DNA of 64,000 nucleotides. Origin: Strix aluco (lineage: Eukaryota > Chordata > Aves > Strigiformes > Strigidae). The notes beneath the pieces were generated by a model. The model ran no database searches. It had not been told where the DNA came from and worked only from the letters and a program-made list of their open reading frames with translations. The position numbers and the translations under genes were made by a program. How positions within the stretch are numbered: position 1 is the first letter of the stretch; every line of letters starts with the position of its first letter. The stretch is from the NCBI RefSeq assembly GCF_031877795.1, contig NC_133937.1, forward strand, positions 19,619,501 to 19,683,500. Reading direction: 5' to 3'. Positions 1 to 12,720 of this stretch are shown piece by piece.

Positions 1-2984
1 AACAACTAAGTCAATTAAGTGTCTAATGTGAAGCTGCTGGTTTGTTTGTCATATCAGAAATTTAGCAAATTAACCCCAGAGGTAAAAATTTAAGTTTCTG
101 TTAGAAATGGATTTAACTTTGATAGTCTTCATGGCTGGACACAGGGTAAACCTGAAAGCTAATGACAAGAAGGTTATCCTTAGAGCTTTTGTACAACTGC
201 AGAGCAAACACCATGGCACATTTTGCCCTGTGTAGTAGAATTTGCTCACATTAAGCCCTTGGAGACACTCTGACATGATGCATGCACCCAGTTGTCTGCC
301 ATGTCCAAGGAAGCCATGTTTATCACTATAGCATCCCCCTTCTTCTATAGGCAACCTACCACCTCTACCAAAAACAAGAATGAAAGAAAGCCTAAAAGGG
401 TGAAGAAGGATTTTCATTATGAAGTTAATTAGCTTCTGAGCCAAGCTGCACCTTTTCAAGAGGAGGAATTAGAGGGATTTAATTGCTTTATCAGCCTTCT
501 CTTTGATTTTCAGCAATCAGGCCGATTCCATTTAATTTAACTGCCACAGATGAGAAGAAAATTGATGCACTCACCTGCCTTGGAGCAGAAAGAGAGAGTG
601 AGAAAGAAAAGTTGGAGAAATTGGCAAATATAGTGTCTGCAGATTAATGAAAACCAACAGCATTTGCTCACAATTGGAAATGATGTGCCTGCCCTGAGGT
701 GTTTGGAGCTGTGCGTGTGCCGCTGTGCATGGTGATGTGAGACCCATCTTAATGGCAGAGAACAGGGAAAAGGGGGTGGACCTGCCCTGGGGAAAGAGGG
801 AAATATATTTGTGAGATGATCAGGGATCAATTAATGAATGGATGTGCAGGGGGGGTAGAGAAGAAAGGGGGAGGGAAGCGACCAAAGCCTCATGCTAGCG
901 TATAAGCAGACAGAGGTCAGTATGCTGAGTGGGCTTGGTGTGGTATCTGTGGGCTGTGTCCTGCACTTGCTAGGCGAGAGGATTGGTTCATGTTATTGGT
1001 AACTGATGATCTGTTCATATTGCTGAGGAACAGGGGAGAGGTTAGGAACTGCAGTGCAGGCTTTTGGTATGTAGCATGCCTTTGCTGAGATGCTTTCCCT
1101 TCTGTCAGAATGAGACTTGCTGTTGCTCTCTTCCATGTTCTTAGAGATATTTAATGCGGAGGTGAACAAGACACAAAAACAATGTGTTGAAGAGGAAGAA
1201 GGAAATTAAAAGTGACGGGAATAGCAGAGGATGATCCATGAGGAAGTGACAAGGACAAAGTAAAGGGGAAGGGAGCTGAGACCCATAGAACTGGGATTCA
1301 CACAATGAGAGCTGACTTTCTCCAGCTAAGGTGTGCCTTTGCAGAGGACCTCCTGGGCTTTTATAGTCTGTTAAACAAAACATTTACCTGCAGCCATCTG
1401 TAGCCACAATAGCAGTCTGGGAAAGTTGTGTGGTTCTGAGCCCCTCGCTTTTCAAAAATGAGGACTCCTGAAGGTGTCTAGACTATCCTTCAAAAACGAA
1501 CCCAAGTTATTTTTGAAAATCATGACCCAAAATTATAATGTGACTGTACTGGAAAGCCTGATTTTCAATGGGAGGGTACTTGGATTCCACATCACATTGC
1601 TCTGGGAGTACACAAGCTAATTTCTTCACCCTTGCTGGCCCCCAGTTTGAAGAGGGCTGTTCCCTCACTTAAACAAGGTCAGACAAAGGTCTTGGTTGGA
1701 AAACTTTGTGTCCTTTCAGTCTGTACAGCAAAGGTGAGTGTTCCTCCTGGATCTTCAGCCAAGTCTTCATTTGAGGGAAGATAATAAGAGTGGGTGAATA
1801 AAAAGCATTCAGGAAGATGGCTTTTTATTTTAGTTGTGTCCTCTCATAAAAAGATAACCGGGGAATTGTTTGGTTTTAAGAGAGTGTTTTCCACTAGAGA
1901 AGGCTGTTTAGTTGAAAACAGAAACTTATCACTGAAACGCCCTTTTCATTGAGATTGTTTCACAAGTTTTTGACAGAAGCCTCTCAGTATGATTGTCCCT
2001 TCCATTTCACTCCTTTGAAAGCAAAAGGTTTTTTTCACTTCAAAATAACTTTTGTTCAAAAATGCGTTTGATTCTGTCATATTCAGAAGGTCTTAAAACG
2101 ACAACATTCAAATATTTTTCTTATTTTATTGGAACAAAACATTTTGATTGACCCAAATTTGTTTCTGTCAGGAAATTTATTCTGTGACAGATTTCTTTTT
2201 GTGTGGATTATTTCCAGTCCTAGGTGAAACAAATTTTAAAATTTTCAGTTTCTTCATAAGTACCATAACTGGGGCTCTTTTCTGCCCTGGGATTCTGAGT
2301 CTGTTTTCTGTTTCAGGTCTACATATTGAATTTAACAAATTTCTTATCAAGTGGTACCCCTTCTATTGCTTAGATTTCGTATTATCTTTGACACAACCTG
2401 ACTGTGAGAATGATCTTTAATTACTTGTAGAAGGCCACGTTAAGGTTTGATCAGATTAGCTACATTATTTTAGATACTACTGGAATGACACGTTAAGAAA
2501 TGGCTTTTCCTCAGGCAAAAGAAGAAAGACAGGGAGAAGCAGGGAAAGGGAAGGAAAGGCTCAGAGGGTCAAATGACTCAGCCAGGGCTGGACAGCAGTG
2601 CAGAGTGGACTCGGGAACACAGCCTGGGCCTATGTAGGCAAGTGCTAAACTGCAGGGAGTGCTAAAGCCAATAAATAGCCTGTACTGCCTCTATGTCAGC
2701 CTATCTCTGGGCTCAATACCAGTGGTTAGTCCGGAGTAGATGCAGGAGCATTTAGAAGCAGTCATCACCCTTACAAGTCAGTCTATAGGTCTTGTGAGAC
2801 GGAGATGGTTCTTTGATAGAATCTAACACCTTTAGGTATAGACTTAAGAAGGAGCAGCTTTGTAGGCTGTAATTAAGACTCTGGAAGAGACTTTTCTGGT
2901 GATTCTCTCTGCTCACACACAGCAGGTTAGATGAAGGGGTTAATAAGGTATTATTTCCCCACAAAAGCCCTGACGGTGCATTTC

Positions 2985-3135
2985 CTCACAGCTTGCCTGC
3001 CAGGCTTGGCCTAGCTCTGTGGATCAAAGGCTGGTTATCACTAATATTGAGCTGTTGTAACCTCTGTCCCCTTTGATTAAAGTGGCGCTGCTGTGAATTT
3101 CTCAGTTAATCACACCTTGGCTCGCAGGGTCAGCT
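2985..3135. promoter_or_regulatory. Candidate TCF/LEF-rich island
   Basis: GGATCAAAGG (about 3022), CCTTTGATTAAAG (about 3070) and AGTTAATCAC (about 3104) lie within about 100 bases; the first two fit TCF/LEF sites in opposite orientation, the last a homeodomain site. No repeat is seen here. Inference only. Confidence 0.3.
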
Positions 3136-5502
3136 TGCAACTTGGCAAGTTCAGAAAACTACAGTGGAGGAGAGAAAGGTAAAATGTATTATGCAAATGC
3201 AATTATGATTGAGTCTGACTCCACCCAGCCCAGGCCTCATGCTGCTGGAGAGACTGGAGGGAGAGGAATCAATAGCCTGTCCTTCGACAAGAGCCTCTTG
3301 GTGGGGAAAGGGAAATAGAAAAGGAAACTCCCCTTTGTTCTCCCCTGAACTTCCTTCACCGCTGAGGAGTGCAGGGTTTTGGGGACTTTGAAGCCCCCAG
3401 CAAGGCACAGTGTGTTTAGAGGAGAATGTGACCTCCCAGACGTTTTCCATCCCTGGAAGCTATGATTTATGTTTTTTCCTTGGACTACATTGAAATGGGA
3501 GCTCTGCCAATGGGTTCAGGACCACTAACTCTGCTTTCCACTCCACATCACTTCCTAGAGCCTCAGGATGAGAGGAATCAGCAGGCATCATGGCAATGTG
3601 GATCCAATTTCAAAGCACACAGTACGATAGACAGGTGTGTAAGTCACAAGGTGTTCAGGGCTAAAGATGAAGGTTTGAGCCCCAGGAAAGCTGTAGTATG
3701 GGATGTGAAAATCAACACAGTTGGCAGTGAATTAGGTTAGTGAACACAGCAGCCTAACCCTATTTTGAGGATGTTGAAGGATAGGACTGCTGAGTAGAAA
3801 GAAGAGATCAGGAGAATTGAGTCTCTTTATGAAAAATCACTCTTTCCTGTTCTGTGTTTTTTCCCTACCTGCATTAGGGTGTGCTGGTATTGCCCTGCCA
3901 TATGGAGGTGGATATGAGAGTTCCTCAACACTCTCAGAATGTGGGTTAGGTTTTTTTGGGTAGGTACCTTATTCTTAGTAGCATTTCAGTAGCCCATAGA
4001 ATTCATCTGTCAAGAACTGGGCTATCTGCAGGCATATGGTGAAGCCATATGTACATGCAGAGATTTTAATGGTGTAGAAATACCAGTAAAATGTACCAGT
4101 GAAGCATTTCTACTGTGGCTGCAAAACCAAGCTGTGTACTTTGCTACTGAATCCAAGTGAAACAAGCTATGGCTATAATTCCATTTTTGCCATTATTACT
4201 GCATCTTCAGGTGTGGTTTTGCCAACCATCTATTGATCAAGGTTTAAGTCCTAGCTATCAGAGTTGCTCTATGAGAGGTGTGCAGCCTAGGAAGGGTCTG
4301 TGCAGAGACTTAGACCAACAATAGGTGTGGCAGAGTAACTGAGCCACGGTTGCAAACAGCTCAGCAGTGCAGCCAGGAGCAGAACTGTATGCCCATAGCT
4401 CCAGCTCCCCTGTGCCAAAATTCCTGCTTCTCCTGGCCCTGGCTGACTTTAGCAGTGGTTCTCAGATTCAGGAGGTTGCATGCAGACAAAGGGAATTTGC
4501 TGTTTCCACTGGCCCGGCAGAATCTTTCCTTACCAATTCATATTCTGTCTGGATCCTAAACTGATTTGCTAAGTCATCACATTCCTACCTTCCTTCCTAC
4601 TCTGAGGGGAAATGGGTGTTCTCCTGCCACTGCTGAAACCTGTTGTGCTTCCTGGCTGTGATGACAAGAGGAGGGAGGGAAAAGAATGAGATGTTTCTAG
4701 GGAGACTGGTATTCAGGAGTGCTGCTTAAGGTGGCACAGAAGGATGTTTCAGCTCCAGCTGTGCTGCAAAGCAGATCTGAACTGGTGAGCAGAGGGTGAG
4801 GGGAGAAGGCAGCGCAGGGGCATGCCTCTACTGCTGCAGTGCGGGTCTGAGCAGGGCGCCGAGCACAGAGGGGGAGTGGGGAATGCTGGAGGAAGAATGA
4901 GCACGGCAGGGCATTCTTGATCAGACCCACTAATTAACTGCTTGCTCTTATTTTATTTACTCCAATCTTTCTATTTTTGCATCATTTGTTTCCCTGTTCA
5001 AGCGAAACAGCGAGGAACTTTTTAAAATTTAAATTCAGAAGTGCTGGAACTGAGCTCCTGCTGGGGAGAAAGTCCTGGAGCTCTGCTCCTGATGGCTTTT
5101 GGGAACGGATGGCAATGTTTCATTGTCTCATGCTCCCTTCCAAAGGCAGGTACCATTCTGCTCTGTTGGGGCACGTGGCTTTCATTATGTTATCAAACCT
5201 CACAAGCATTTGAACAGAACTGCAATGCCTGCTGCTATCTGAAAGACCCCTAAGCTTGAATTTTAGTAGGTAACACATACAGACTTCTTCCCATCATGGG
5301 CTTTTCCTCACTTTACATCAACCTTTCCCTTGTGTGATTCTCAATCCCTTTGCACTGTTTTGTTGTTTCAGATTCCTAACATATAAATATTCTATATTTT
5401 TTTGAGGTGTTAAAGATACTATCTGGATTACTCAAAGGTGTGACATGGTCCTGGGCAGGATTTAATTTAAAATTACACTTACTTGCCTGCAATCTCATCT
5501 TC

Positions 5503-5517
5503 AAAAAAAAAAAAAAA
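5503..5517. repeat. Poly(A) run
   Basis: Fifteen consecutive A. No SINE or LINE body is recognised before it. Confidence 0.9.
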
Positions 5518-7264
5518 GTAGTTAAATTATAGCTCTTTTATCAAAGTACTTTGGGAAGATAACGCAGTACTGCTGTCCCCATTGCATGGATAAATTGTGG
5601 CTGGGAGAAATGGTCCATGAAAGATCATGGGAGAACTCGGTACTAAAGTCAGGAGGTAAGTGTTCCTGGTAGTCCATCTGTATTGTATGCCCCTTTCCTA
5701 CAGAAAGTGGGTTTTCCTCCAGCTTCTGTTTCCCCTTCTTCTGAATTTCCCTCTGATTTCTTGGTCAAACCTTCAAGAAAAGAAACTGGCATTGCGCTGT
5801 GAGCTGAGGATTAACAGAATTTGCTCAGGTCTAGAGGGAGTGCCTTCCATGATTCAGTCTAAGGACTAGTAGCTTCACCGTCCAGGAGATAGTCACCACT
5901 GTCAGTGGGACTGCTCCTCTGTCAGGACTCAGTACGGCTCTGTAGAACAGGAACTGCACCTTGAACTTCCTCTGTAAACTGTGAACTAATGTAACTGTGA
6001 AAAAAAGGGTGTGATGGGCCCGAACCAAAGCTCTTAAGTCTCTGCATCTTACCCCACACACATTATGTTTCTCCTGGCAAGAGTGAGGACCTTCAGCCCA
6101 GATGAACCTTCTAGCATCTTTTCTGTGGTTTCCTTTGTAGATCTGGATCCCTTGATCTGTAAAGGAGCTAAATGAAATTAGGCTCCCAGACCCTTTTGAA
6201 ATCCAGTGGAAGCTGGCCATCTTTCACCCTTCACTTAGTTAGAAAAACTCTAGCAGTGACATACTGCTCCTCCTTCTTCTTCCTCTTGCCCTTCTTTTCC
6301 CTCCTTTCTTCCCCTCAACCCTCTACTTCCCTGCACGAGTTTGCTGCCTCTTGATTAAAATGTTGACTTTAACTTGGAATTAACCTGATTAATGTAATTG
6401 AAAGTAAAAGTCCGCTGCTCAGCACTTTGGGTGATGAGTGGAGATGGATTGAGAAAGAAAGCTTTCAGATTGAATACGCTTCTCTCCTCTGGCTGTTAAT
6501 TGCACCGTTTACTGGTACCTGACTCACTGACCGTCAGTGTTTAGTCCAGTTAATGATGATACACAGTCCATACTTTCCAGAGATAATTAAAAAACATTCC
6601 AGCAGACACTCTGCTGCAGAGAGCTTTCCTATCTGTCGCAGTCAGCAGGCCCCAGGGGTTAGGGGTTGTAGTATGTAGAGATAGAGAAGGCAGTTCTCTG
6701 GGTGCAGAGCTGAGCTGGCCTTGGTTATGCAGGTGTTTCGAAGAGGGTTGGTAACTATTTCACATGTTGGCTTTAGTGTGTCTGTCTCCTCACTGTACAA
6801 TATTGTGCGTGAGTGAGCATGAAGGGGTTGGGGGAGTGTTTTTGTGCTTCTGAAGCACTTTGGCTAAGACATAGGATTTTTAAGTAGAGCTCTCTCCCCG
6901 CAAAATTGTTTTGAGTTGTTTTGAGTCATATCCATAAGGGTAACTCAGCACTGAGATCAGTGAGAATTAGGCATTTAAAGGCTTTGTGCATCTGGACATT
7001 GGTCTCCTGTGGCATACTTTTACATCTGCAGAATGGGAATGCTCAGACTTCCTTATAGATGGGGAACTCTCAAATGACTGTGGACAGAGTTTTAGAGAAG
7101 ATGCCTTGGCTGCCATATCCCTGAGACTCCCATACACTGAAGTGGTAGTTGAAAAATTTTTTCTTCAAATATAAGAATCCATTTGGAAGCACACTGCCAA
7201 GGGATGCGGTGAGAACTCTTATATTGCTGAAAGAAGTATTTAGGCAAAACAGGCAATCTGTACC

Positions 7265-7345
7265 AATGCCAGCACTGGTTAATGCATTTGCTAATGACCT
7301 GAAAAAGGAAAAAGGAATGAACAAAGAGAAGAGGAACTTGTAGGT
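7265..7345 (+). mobile_element. Possible ancient CR1/L3 RT fragment
   Basis: AATGCATTTGCTAATGACCT followed by GAAAAAGGAAAAAGGAATGA resembles the region just before the FADDT box of old CR1/L3 elements (NDLEKG). It is short and worn, so confidence is low. Confidence 0.35.
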
Positions 7346-7439
7346 TCAACAGAGGTAGGTGTGCTGATCAAGATCAGGAAAGATGACAAAGAACTTGTGA
7401 GGGACCTGACAGCAGTGGATGAGTAGGTAACAGAAAGAA

Positions 7440-7740
7440 TAGATTTACACATAGAAGGAATCCTGAAATCATCTACTCTGCCCTCCTGAGTGAGGCACAT
7501 GTTTTACAGATGACATTAAGAGGGTAAGAACTCACTATTTCAGTTGTCACTTTGTTCCAATAGCTAATCACTGTAAATTAAAACTGTGGGCTGTTTTTTT
7601 CATCTGAATTTGTCTGTGTTCTAACTTCCAAGCCACTAGTTCTTGTTCAGTCTTTCTCTGCTAGATAAAAAAACCCCTTTTATATCTTACATTTTCTCCT
7701 TGTTCAGATACTTCTATGTTAGACTGGGTGCAAGATAATA
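7440..7740 (+). mobile_element. Ancient CR1-like repeat fragment
   Basis: The text GAATCCTGAAATCATCTACT followed by CTGCCCTCCTGAGTGAGGCA, and later TAACTTCCAAGCCACTAGTT, TTTCTCTGCTAGATAAA and CCTTTTATATCTTACATTTT, matches a widespread, very old sauropsid interspersed repeat that I recognise from general pattern, probably of the CR1 group. The class assignment is tentative. Confidence 0.5.
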
Positions 7741-8663
7741 CACATCAAAAACTATGATTTGCATTTCTTGTATGCCTTATGCTGTCAACTCAGGAAAAAA
7801 AAGCTAGGTGTCACTGTGACCAGCTCAGCAAACATAAGTACTCAGCATGTCCTCATCCACCCTCTCTTGTCCTGCTGCCATTTCCCTTTACACATGGGCT
7901 ATGTGCAGTGACCTGACTATAAGCACTGTTGAAGCTCTGGGGAAGAGGATGAGATTTTAATGAGAGGAGTGGGGTTAGTGTTTATATTACTGTAGCAGTG
8001 AAAAGCTCTCATGAGATCGGAGCCCTTGTCATGATAGGTTTTATGTTTTGGTTTTGGTTTTTTAAAAAAGGCAAGCAGATTATATCCCAGAGCCTTTGTG
8101 ATCCAAATGGTCTGGAATTTGGGAAGACTGTATCCTCACACATGAGGAATCAAGATCTGGATTTTGAACCCACAGAGTAGAGCAAAATGAGGACTGCAAC
8201 CCTCACCTCTTGCCCCTTAGTCCAGCACTGGTATTGTAAGAGCCTCCTGCATCTTGGATAACTTTTAAAATTGGTATTGCTCTGCAGAAGAAGAGTGAAA
8301 CAAGTGAAACAATGATTTTTTTTTTTTTTCCCTATACTGTCTCCTATTCCCGAGAGACTAGGATTCTGCATGTAGCTGTGGCATATTTCTATATATTGAA
8401 ATAAAATTTAAATAGTGATAATAATAAATGTTAGGGGCTAAAAGGCTCCTTTCCTCTGAGCAGGTAACTCCTCTAGGGGATTTTCAGGCACTTAAATCTG
8501 GCCCATTCCAGACACAGTATCTGGTCAGGCATTTGGTCAGGATGCTTAGCCAAAGCATCCAAAAACACTGAGTCCTACTTCTCTATCTAAAGGTGTGGGT
8601 TGGTTGGGGGTTAGTTTGGCTTTAAGTAGAAACTTTTACAGTCTCTGGTAAATCCCAGTTTAC

Positions 8664-8680
8664 AAAAAAAAAAAAAAAAA
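8664..8680. repeat. Poly(A) run
   Basis: About seventeen consecutive A. No retroposed gene is recognised in front of it. Confidence 0.85.
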
Positions 8681-8984
8681 GGCAAAACTTTGGTGTATGA
8701 ATGAAGAGCTGTGTCCTGGCTCTGTTCTACAGCCATTTCCTTTTCATTTTTTAATTTCCATTCCTATATCCACTTTAGCCTTTGTTTCCATGCTCTTTTC
8801 CATGGTTATCCCATCTTCTCTGACCCTGCTTTCTGCTCTGTATCACATCAGCTTGTACCCTTCCCCACCAGTGGCTAGGTCCTTTATCTTTGTCGGTAGC
8901 CTCAGGCTGTCTTTATCAGATTTACCCTCAAGGCCATCCCATGGAGTATAGGAGTGCTTTCATCTCCATTCAACAACAAAAGAA

Positions 8985-9062
8985 ACAAGACTCAGAAAAG
9001 CAAACGGACTTTGGTCAAGGCCACCTAGCAAGTCTTTGGCACAGCTGGGTTTGACCAGCCCT
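8985..9062 (+). repeat. MIR-like amniote SINE fragment
   Basis: Contains a core of the type ACTCAGAAAAGCAAA..TTTGGTCAAGGCCACCTAGC, AAGTCTTTGGCACAGCTGG. This matches the CORE-SINE/MIR block usually read as gaaactgag..cttgcccaaggtcacacagc. Confidence 0.6.
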
Positions 9063-9877
9063 TAAGACCAGGAGTACTTAATCACTTAAGAGCTGGGTAA
9101 CCTTCCTCTAGATTTCCAGTGGGAATTTCTTCACTGAAAAATTTTCCTATCTTACTAACAGTGCTAAGACCAGAAGAGTGACCAGTTCCTCATGGTGGGC
9201 TGGTCCCTGCCCTTGGTTGACCTGTGCCTCTGGAAGTGGGACATAGATGCATCTGGGGGCATAACTAGGGTCCTTGAGACCTGGTCTGCTGGCCCCACTG
9301 GGTGAGTTCCCAAGGGACATTGACCTGTCACAGTAACGAGTGGCCCTGCTGTGGGTTGCCTTGGGCTTGACCTTGATGTTGCAGTGAGTCTTTGACAGTG
9401 CCTGAATGTGGCTGGTGGGTGAGGTTCGCCGAGGCAGAGCACAGCGGGAAGATGCTGCCGTGGGACCAATTGTGCTGGCACCTGCGAGGAGGCCAGGCTG
9501 GCTGTTATTTGCTATTCCCTGCACACACGCAGGGAGCCTCGTGCACTAAGTGACATCAAGGCTCATTATTTTCATCAGATGCCACATTTGTAACCTGTTA
9601 CCAAGTAAATTGTGATAAAATAGACTGGAGCAGCCCAGAGTGTGACTGTGCTGAGATGGCTGCTGTGAGCATAGCAAGCAGGTACAGAGCCTTACAGGAC
9701 TGCTGGCTCCAGCATCTTAAAGGAGCAGGGAGCTCTCACATATAGTAGAGTGTATGGGTCAGAAGATGCTTATGACACATCTTACTGGCAGACATTGTGT
9801 GCTTGGGATGAGGGTGAACTGCATCCTTCCAGTGGTCCCAGGAGGTAGGTCTTTTACCTTCCTCCCTCTCCTTCTTG

Positions 9878-9990
9878 CTATTGGGGAAACTGAGACATGG
9901 AGAAAGAGAAGTGACTTACCCAATGTCACACAGTAAAGCTACAGCTTCACTTCCTAGTTCTGCACCCTGTGCTTGAAGCCAAGAATGGAT
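9878..9990 (+). repeat. MIR-like amniote SINE fragment
   Basis: GGGGAAACTGAGACATGGAG, AAAGAGAAGTGACTTACCC, AATGTCACACAGTAAAGC: a clear MIR/CORE-SINE core in the plus orientation, 0.8 kb from another such fragment. Confidence 0.75.
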
Positions 9991-11169
9991 CTCACACAAG
10001 TTACAATCCAAACAGCAGGGTGAACAGCAGTGGACCCGTAGTTTCCAAATGATGTGTGTGACTTGCGGTGACAGTTGAGAGCACAGTAAAAAAACTTGGC
10101 TCATTACTGGGGTTTAGTTTTCTGTCTTTGAAGATTCTTAAAGTCTGCCTGGGACATTCAGGTTTTTGGAGAGAACTGTATTTGTTTCCATACTAGGAGG
10201 TACCAACTCTGTTTCAGTTGCTTTGTGCTTCCCTCCCAAGCTCCTCCCTGCCCCACAGATACAGAAGAATATATTTGCCCTGCAACATATTGTGAAGCTG
10301 GATTAGATATTATCTTCAGTTTGTATGTGGAGAAACTGAGGTAATGAGAAACTAAGAAATTTCTGCAAGGACTCTCTTGTGTCTTTAAGAGTTAGAAAGC
10401 TGAGAGCAGGAGTCTCTCCAGAGCACTCTCCCCTGAGATTTCTAGTCTCCGACATACATGGAAGTACCTGTTGTGGTTTTAAGGAGCAAATGGGACCTTT
10501 AGTGGAGATCAGATCTTCCAGTGCTGTGCATATACATAACTGAACTGCACCCCGTAGCACGCTTTATTTGGCTTCCAAATAAATATGTTTTTACAGGATT
10601 AATAGATGCCGAATAGCAAATACAAAGATGCTTCACATGTGAACAGTATACGTTACTGGTGGTGCTGCAATGGAATGTGCTGAAGGTGGTTATAATGACG
10701 GTTGTAAATACAGAGTTTCTTAGGAATTTTAATACATCAAAAAGTGTGCTGTGATCTGGAACAAGAATTGTTTTTGAGAAGTTTCACTAAACAGAATGAA
10801 GTCATTTTAAGAGCAATGTAAATATTTCACTTTGGCAAAATCAAGATGATATGATTTTTAGAGCCTTTCTGTATTCTGATCTTTTACAAATAGAGGAAAA
10901 TTTTGAAGTGAAAACGTTTTCAATAAAAGTGCAAACATTTATCAGAAAATAAACTGATAATATTGGTTCCAGATTTTTAGTTTAAAAATGTCTCTGACAT
11001 AGCAAAATCACGAAATACTTGATTGATATGAAAAGTACGTTGCAGAAGGAGGGAGTTCATGAGCATTTTTTCTAACTTTAGCTATATGCATCTGGACTTT
11101 GGTTATCAGCTGACTAGCTCTTTACTGCAGCACTTCTTCAATGCTTACTGATCCCTTATAAATATAATA

Positions 11170-11330
11170 GAAGGTGTGCTCTACTCTCTGCCCCAAAGGT
11201 CTTACAATTTAAATTGGCAGTTCAGAAGAAATATCTCCCTGTTTCAGGAACTGGAGCATAGCAAGATCAGTGATTTGCTCAAGGTGACATGGAAAGTATA
11301 AAAACCCAGCCCCAGCTTGTTCCGCTGTCC
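11170..11330 (+). repeat. MIR-like amniote SINE, two blocks
   Basis: An upstream block CTCTGCCCCAAAGGTCTTAC AATTTAAATTGG is followed by a core GTTTCAGGAACTGGAGCATA, then GATTTGCTCAAGGTGACATG. The two blocks are in the usual order for a longer amniote SINE copy, so this is the most complete one left of the CR1. Confidence 0.65.
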
Positions 11331-12639
11331 GGATGAGACCCATCCTCCAAGTTACCCCTCATTTTGGGAGCACTCCATGATTTCTGAGCATGCCCACTTT
11401 GCTGCCCCAATGGCTTGAGGTGGGGAGATGGCCAGTGGCTGGGGATGGGAGTGGCTGGCCAGCTCTGCTGCAGCTGTCACTGCTCTTTGCTGACAGTTGC
11501 TGTAATCCATGGTGCCTGCTTTTATGGTGCTAATTAATCTCTTTTAATTAATGAAATCCTTCTACCTCATGTTCCTCCCCTTCCTTTCCTCTTTGCCTCT
11601 CTTCACCTTCCACAGCTGAAACCTACAGTCCTCCTTGAGCAGGGACTGATAAAATCTCCAGCCTTTAAACATCTCTGTGTACTTGTTTGTGGCAGTGCTG
11701 GTGGCTCCATCTGCTTTTCTCCTTTGGTGCGGTAGCAGCTTAATCTTCATGGCCTGTTATCTTTGGAGCACACTTGATTTCTCAAAAGAAAAACAGCTAA
11801 GCATTTTAGCACCCGCTGCTTTCCTTCATAGGCTGCTACATGTCATTGCTGTTTAATCATGGCCTGAGTTTGCAAACACTGTGTATGTAATGGTACTCCT
11901 TTGAATAAACTTATGGGCTTGATTGGGACAACACATTCAGATAATATTGTTTGCCAGCATCTTTGCACTCCAGGACTGTTTATCTTCTTTAATTCCATCC
12001 CTTAACTCCTACTCATAACCTTTTCTCTCTTCTCCTTGGGGCGCAGAGTTTAATTCTTGTCCTTGTGCTATGAAACTTGTCATTCCATAAAGGGTAAATT
12101 GAGGAGCAGAAAAGAGGCTTGGGAATTGCAGGACTAGATGTACCTAACCTGTCTGTTATCACTTCTGGTATTCCTGAAAAAGTAAGGACCAGAGCCCTGC
12201 TGCACAAGCAATGCACCACACAACAAAAATGTAGTCCTGATCCTGAAGGACATTCAGTTCATCTTGGGACAAAGAGCCCATTTCCAGACTCGCAGACACA
12301 TGTCACTGCTGGGCTGAAAGGTGATAGAAAATTCTAGGGAGCAGAGCCATCAGCATTACAAGGGAAAGTTTCCATACCTCTGCACGTTCAACTGCTACTC
12401 ACAGCACATATTTTCCCTTTGCAAACCCTGCCAGTTATATTGTTCTCTTTCTTATGTTTTTTTCATCAGTTTCTTTCCCTCTTTCAATATCTAAGTTTAC
12501 AGTGCCTTTCCTCCAGCTCTAGTGGCCGATTTACATACAAAAGGGTGATCAGCTGTGGGAAGAACAGTCTAGCAGATCAAATACTAAATGACATTAAGTG
12601 GCATCTAAATGACATTACTTCGATTCTCTGCTGAGCTCT

Positions 12640-12720
12640 GAGTTGCAGTGTGACCATGCACACAGTAATTAATTCCTATGCCTCAGCTCCCCAACTGTAA
12701 AATGGGCATGGTTGTAAGTT
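12640..12720 (-). repeat. MIR-like fragment
   Basis: GTGTGACCATGCACACAG and CCTATGCCTCAGCTCCCC AACTGTAAAATGGGCATGG follow the complementary strand of the MIR core (tgtgacc..cctcagtttcc..ctgtaaaatgggga). Confidence 0.6.

Larger units (their letters stand above)
1..7264. other. Gene-free flank, left edge
   Basis: No exon or RNA gene recognised; open frames are short, without domain sequence and unsupported. Holds a poly(A) run (5503), a TCF/LEF-rich island (2985-3135) and a repeat-free AT-rich block at 6360-6620 with many TAAT-type homeodomain cores (GGAATTAACCTGATTAATGT, AGATAATTAAA). A weak SINE-like scrap may lie at 5570-5660. Confidence 0.6.
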
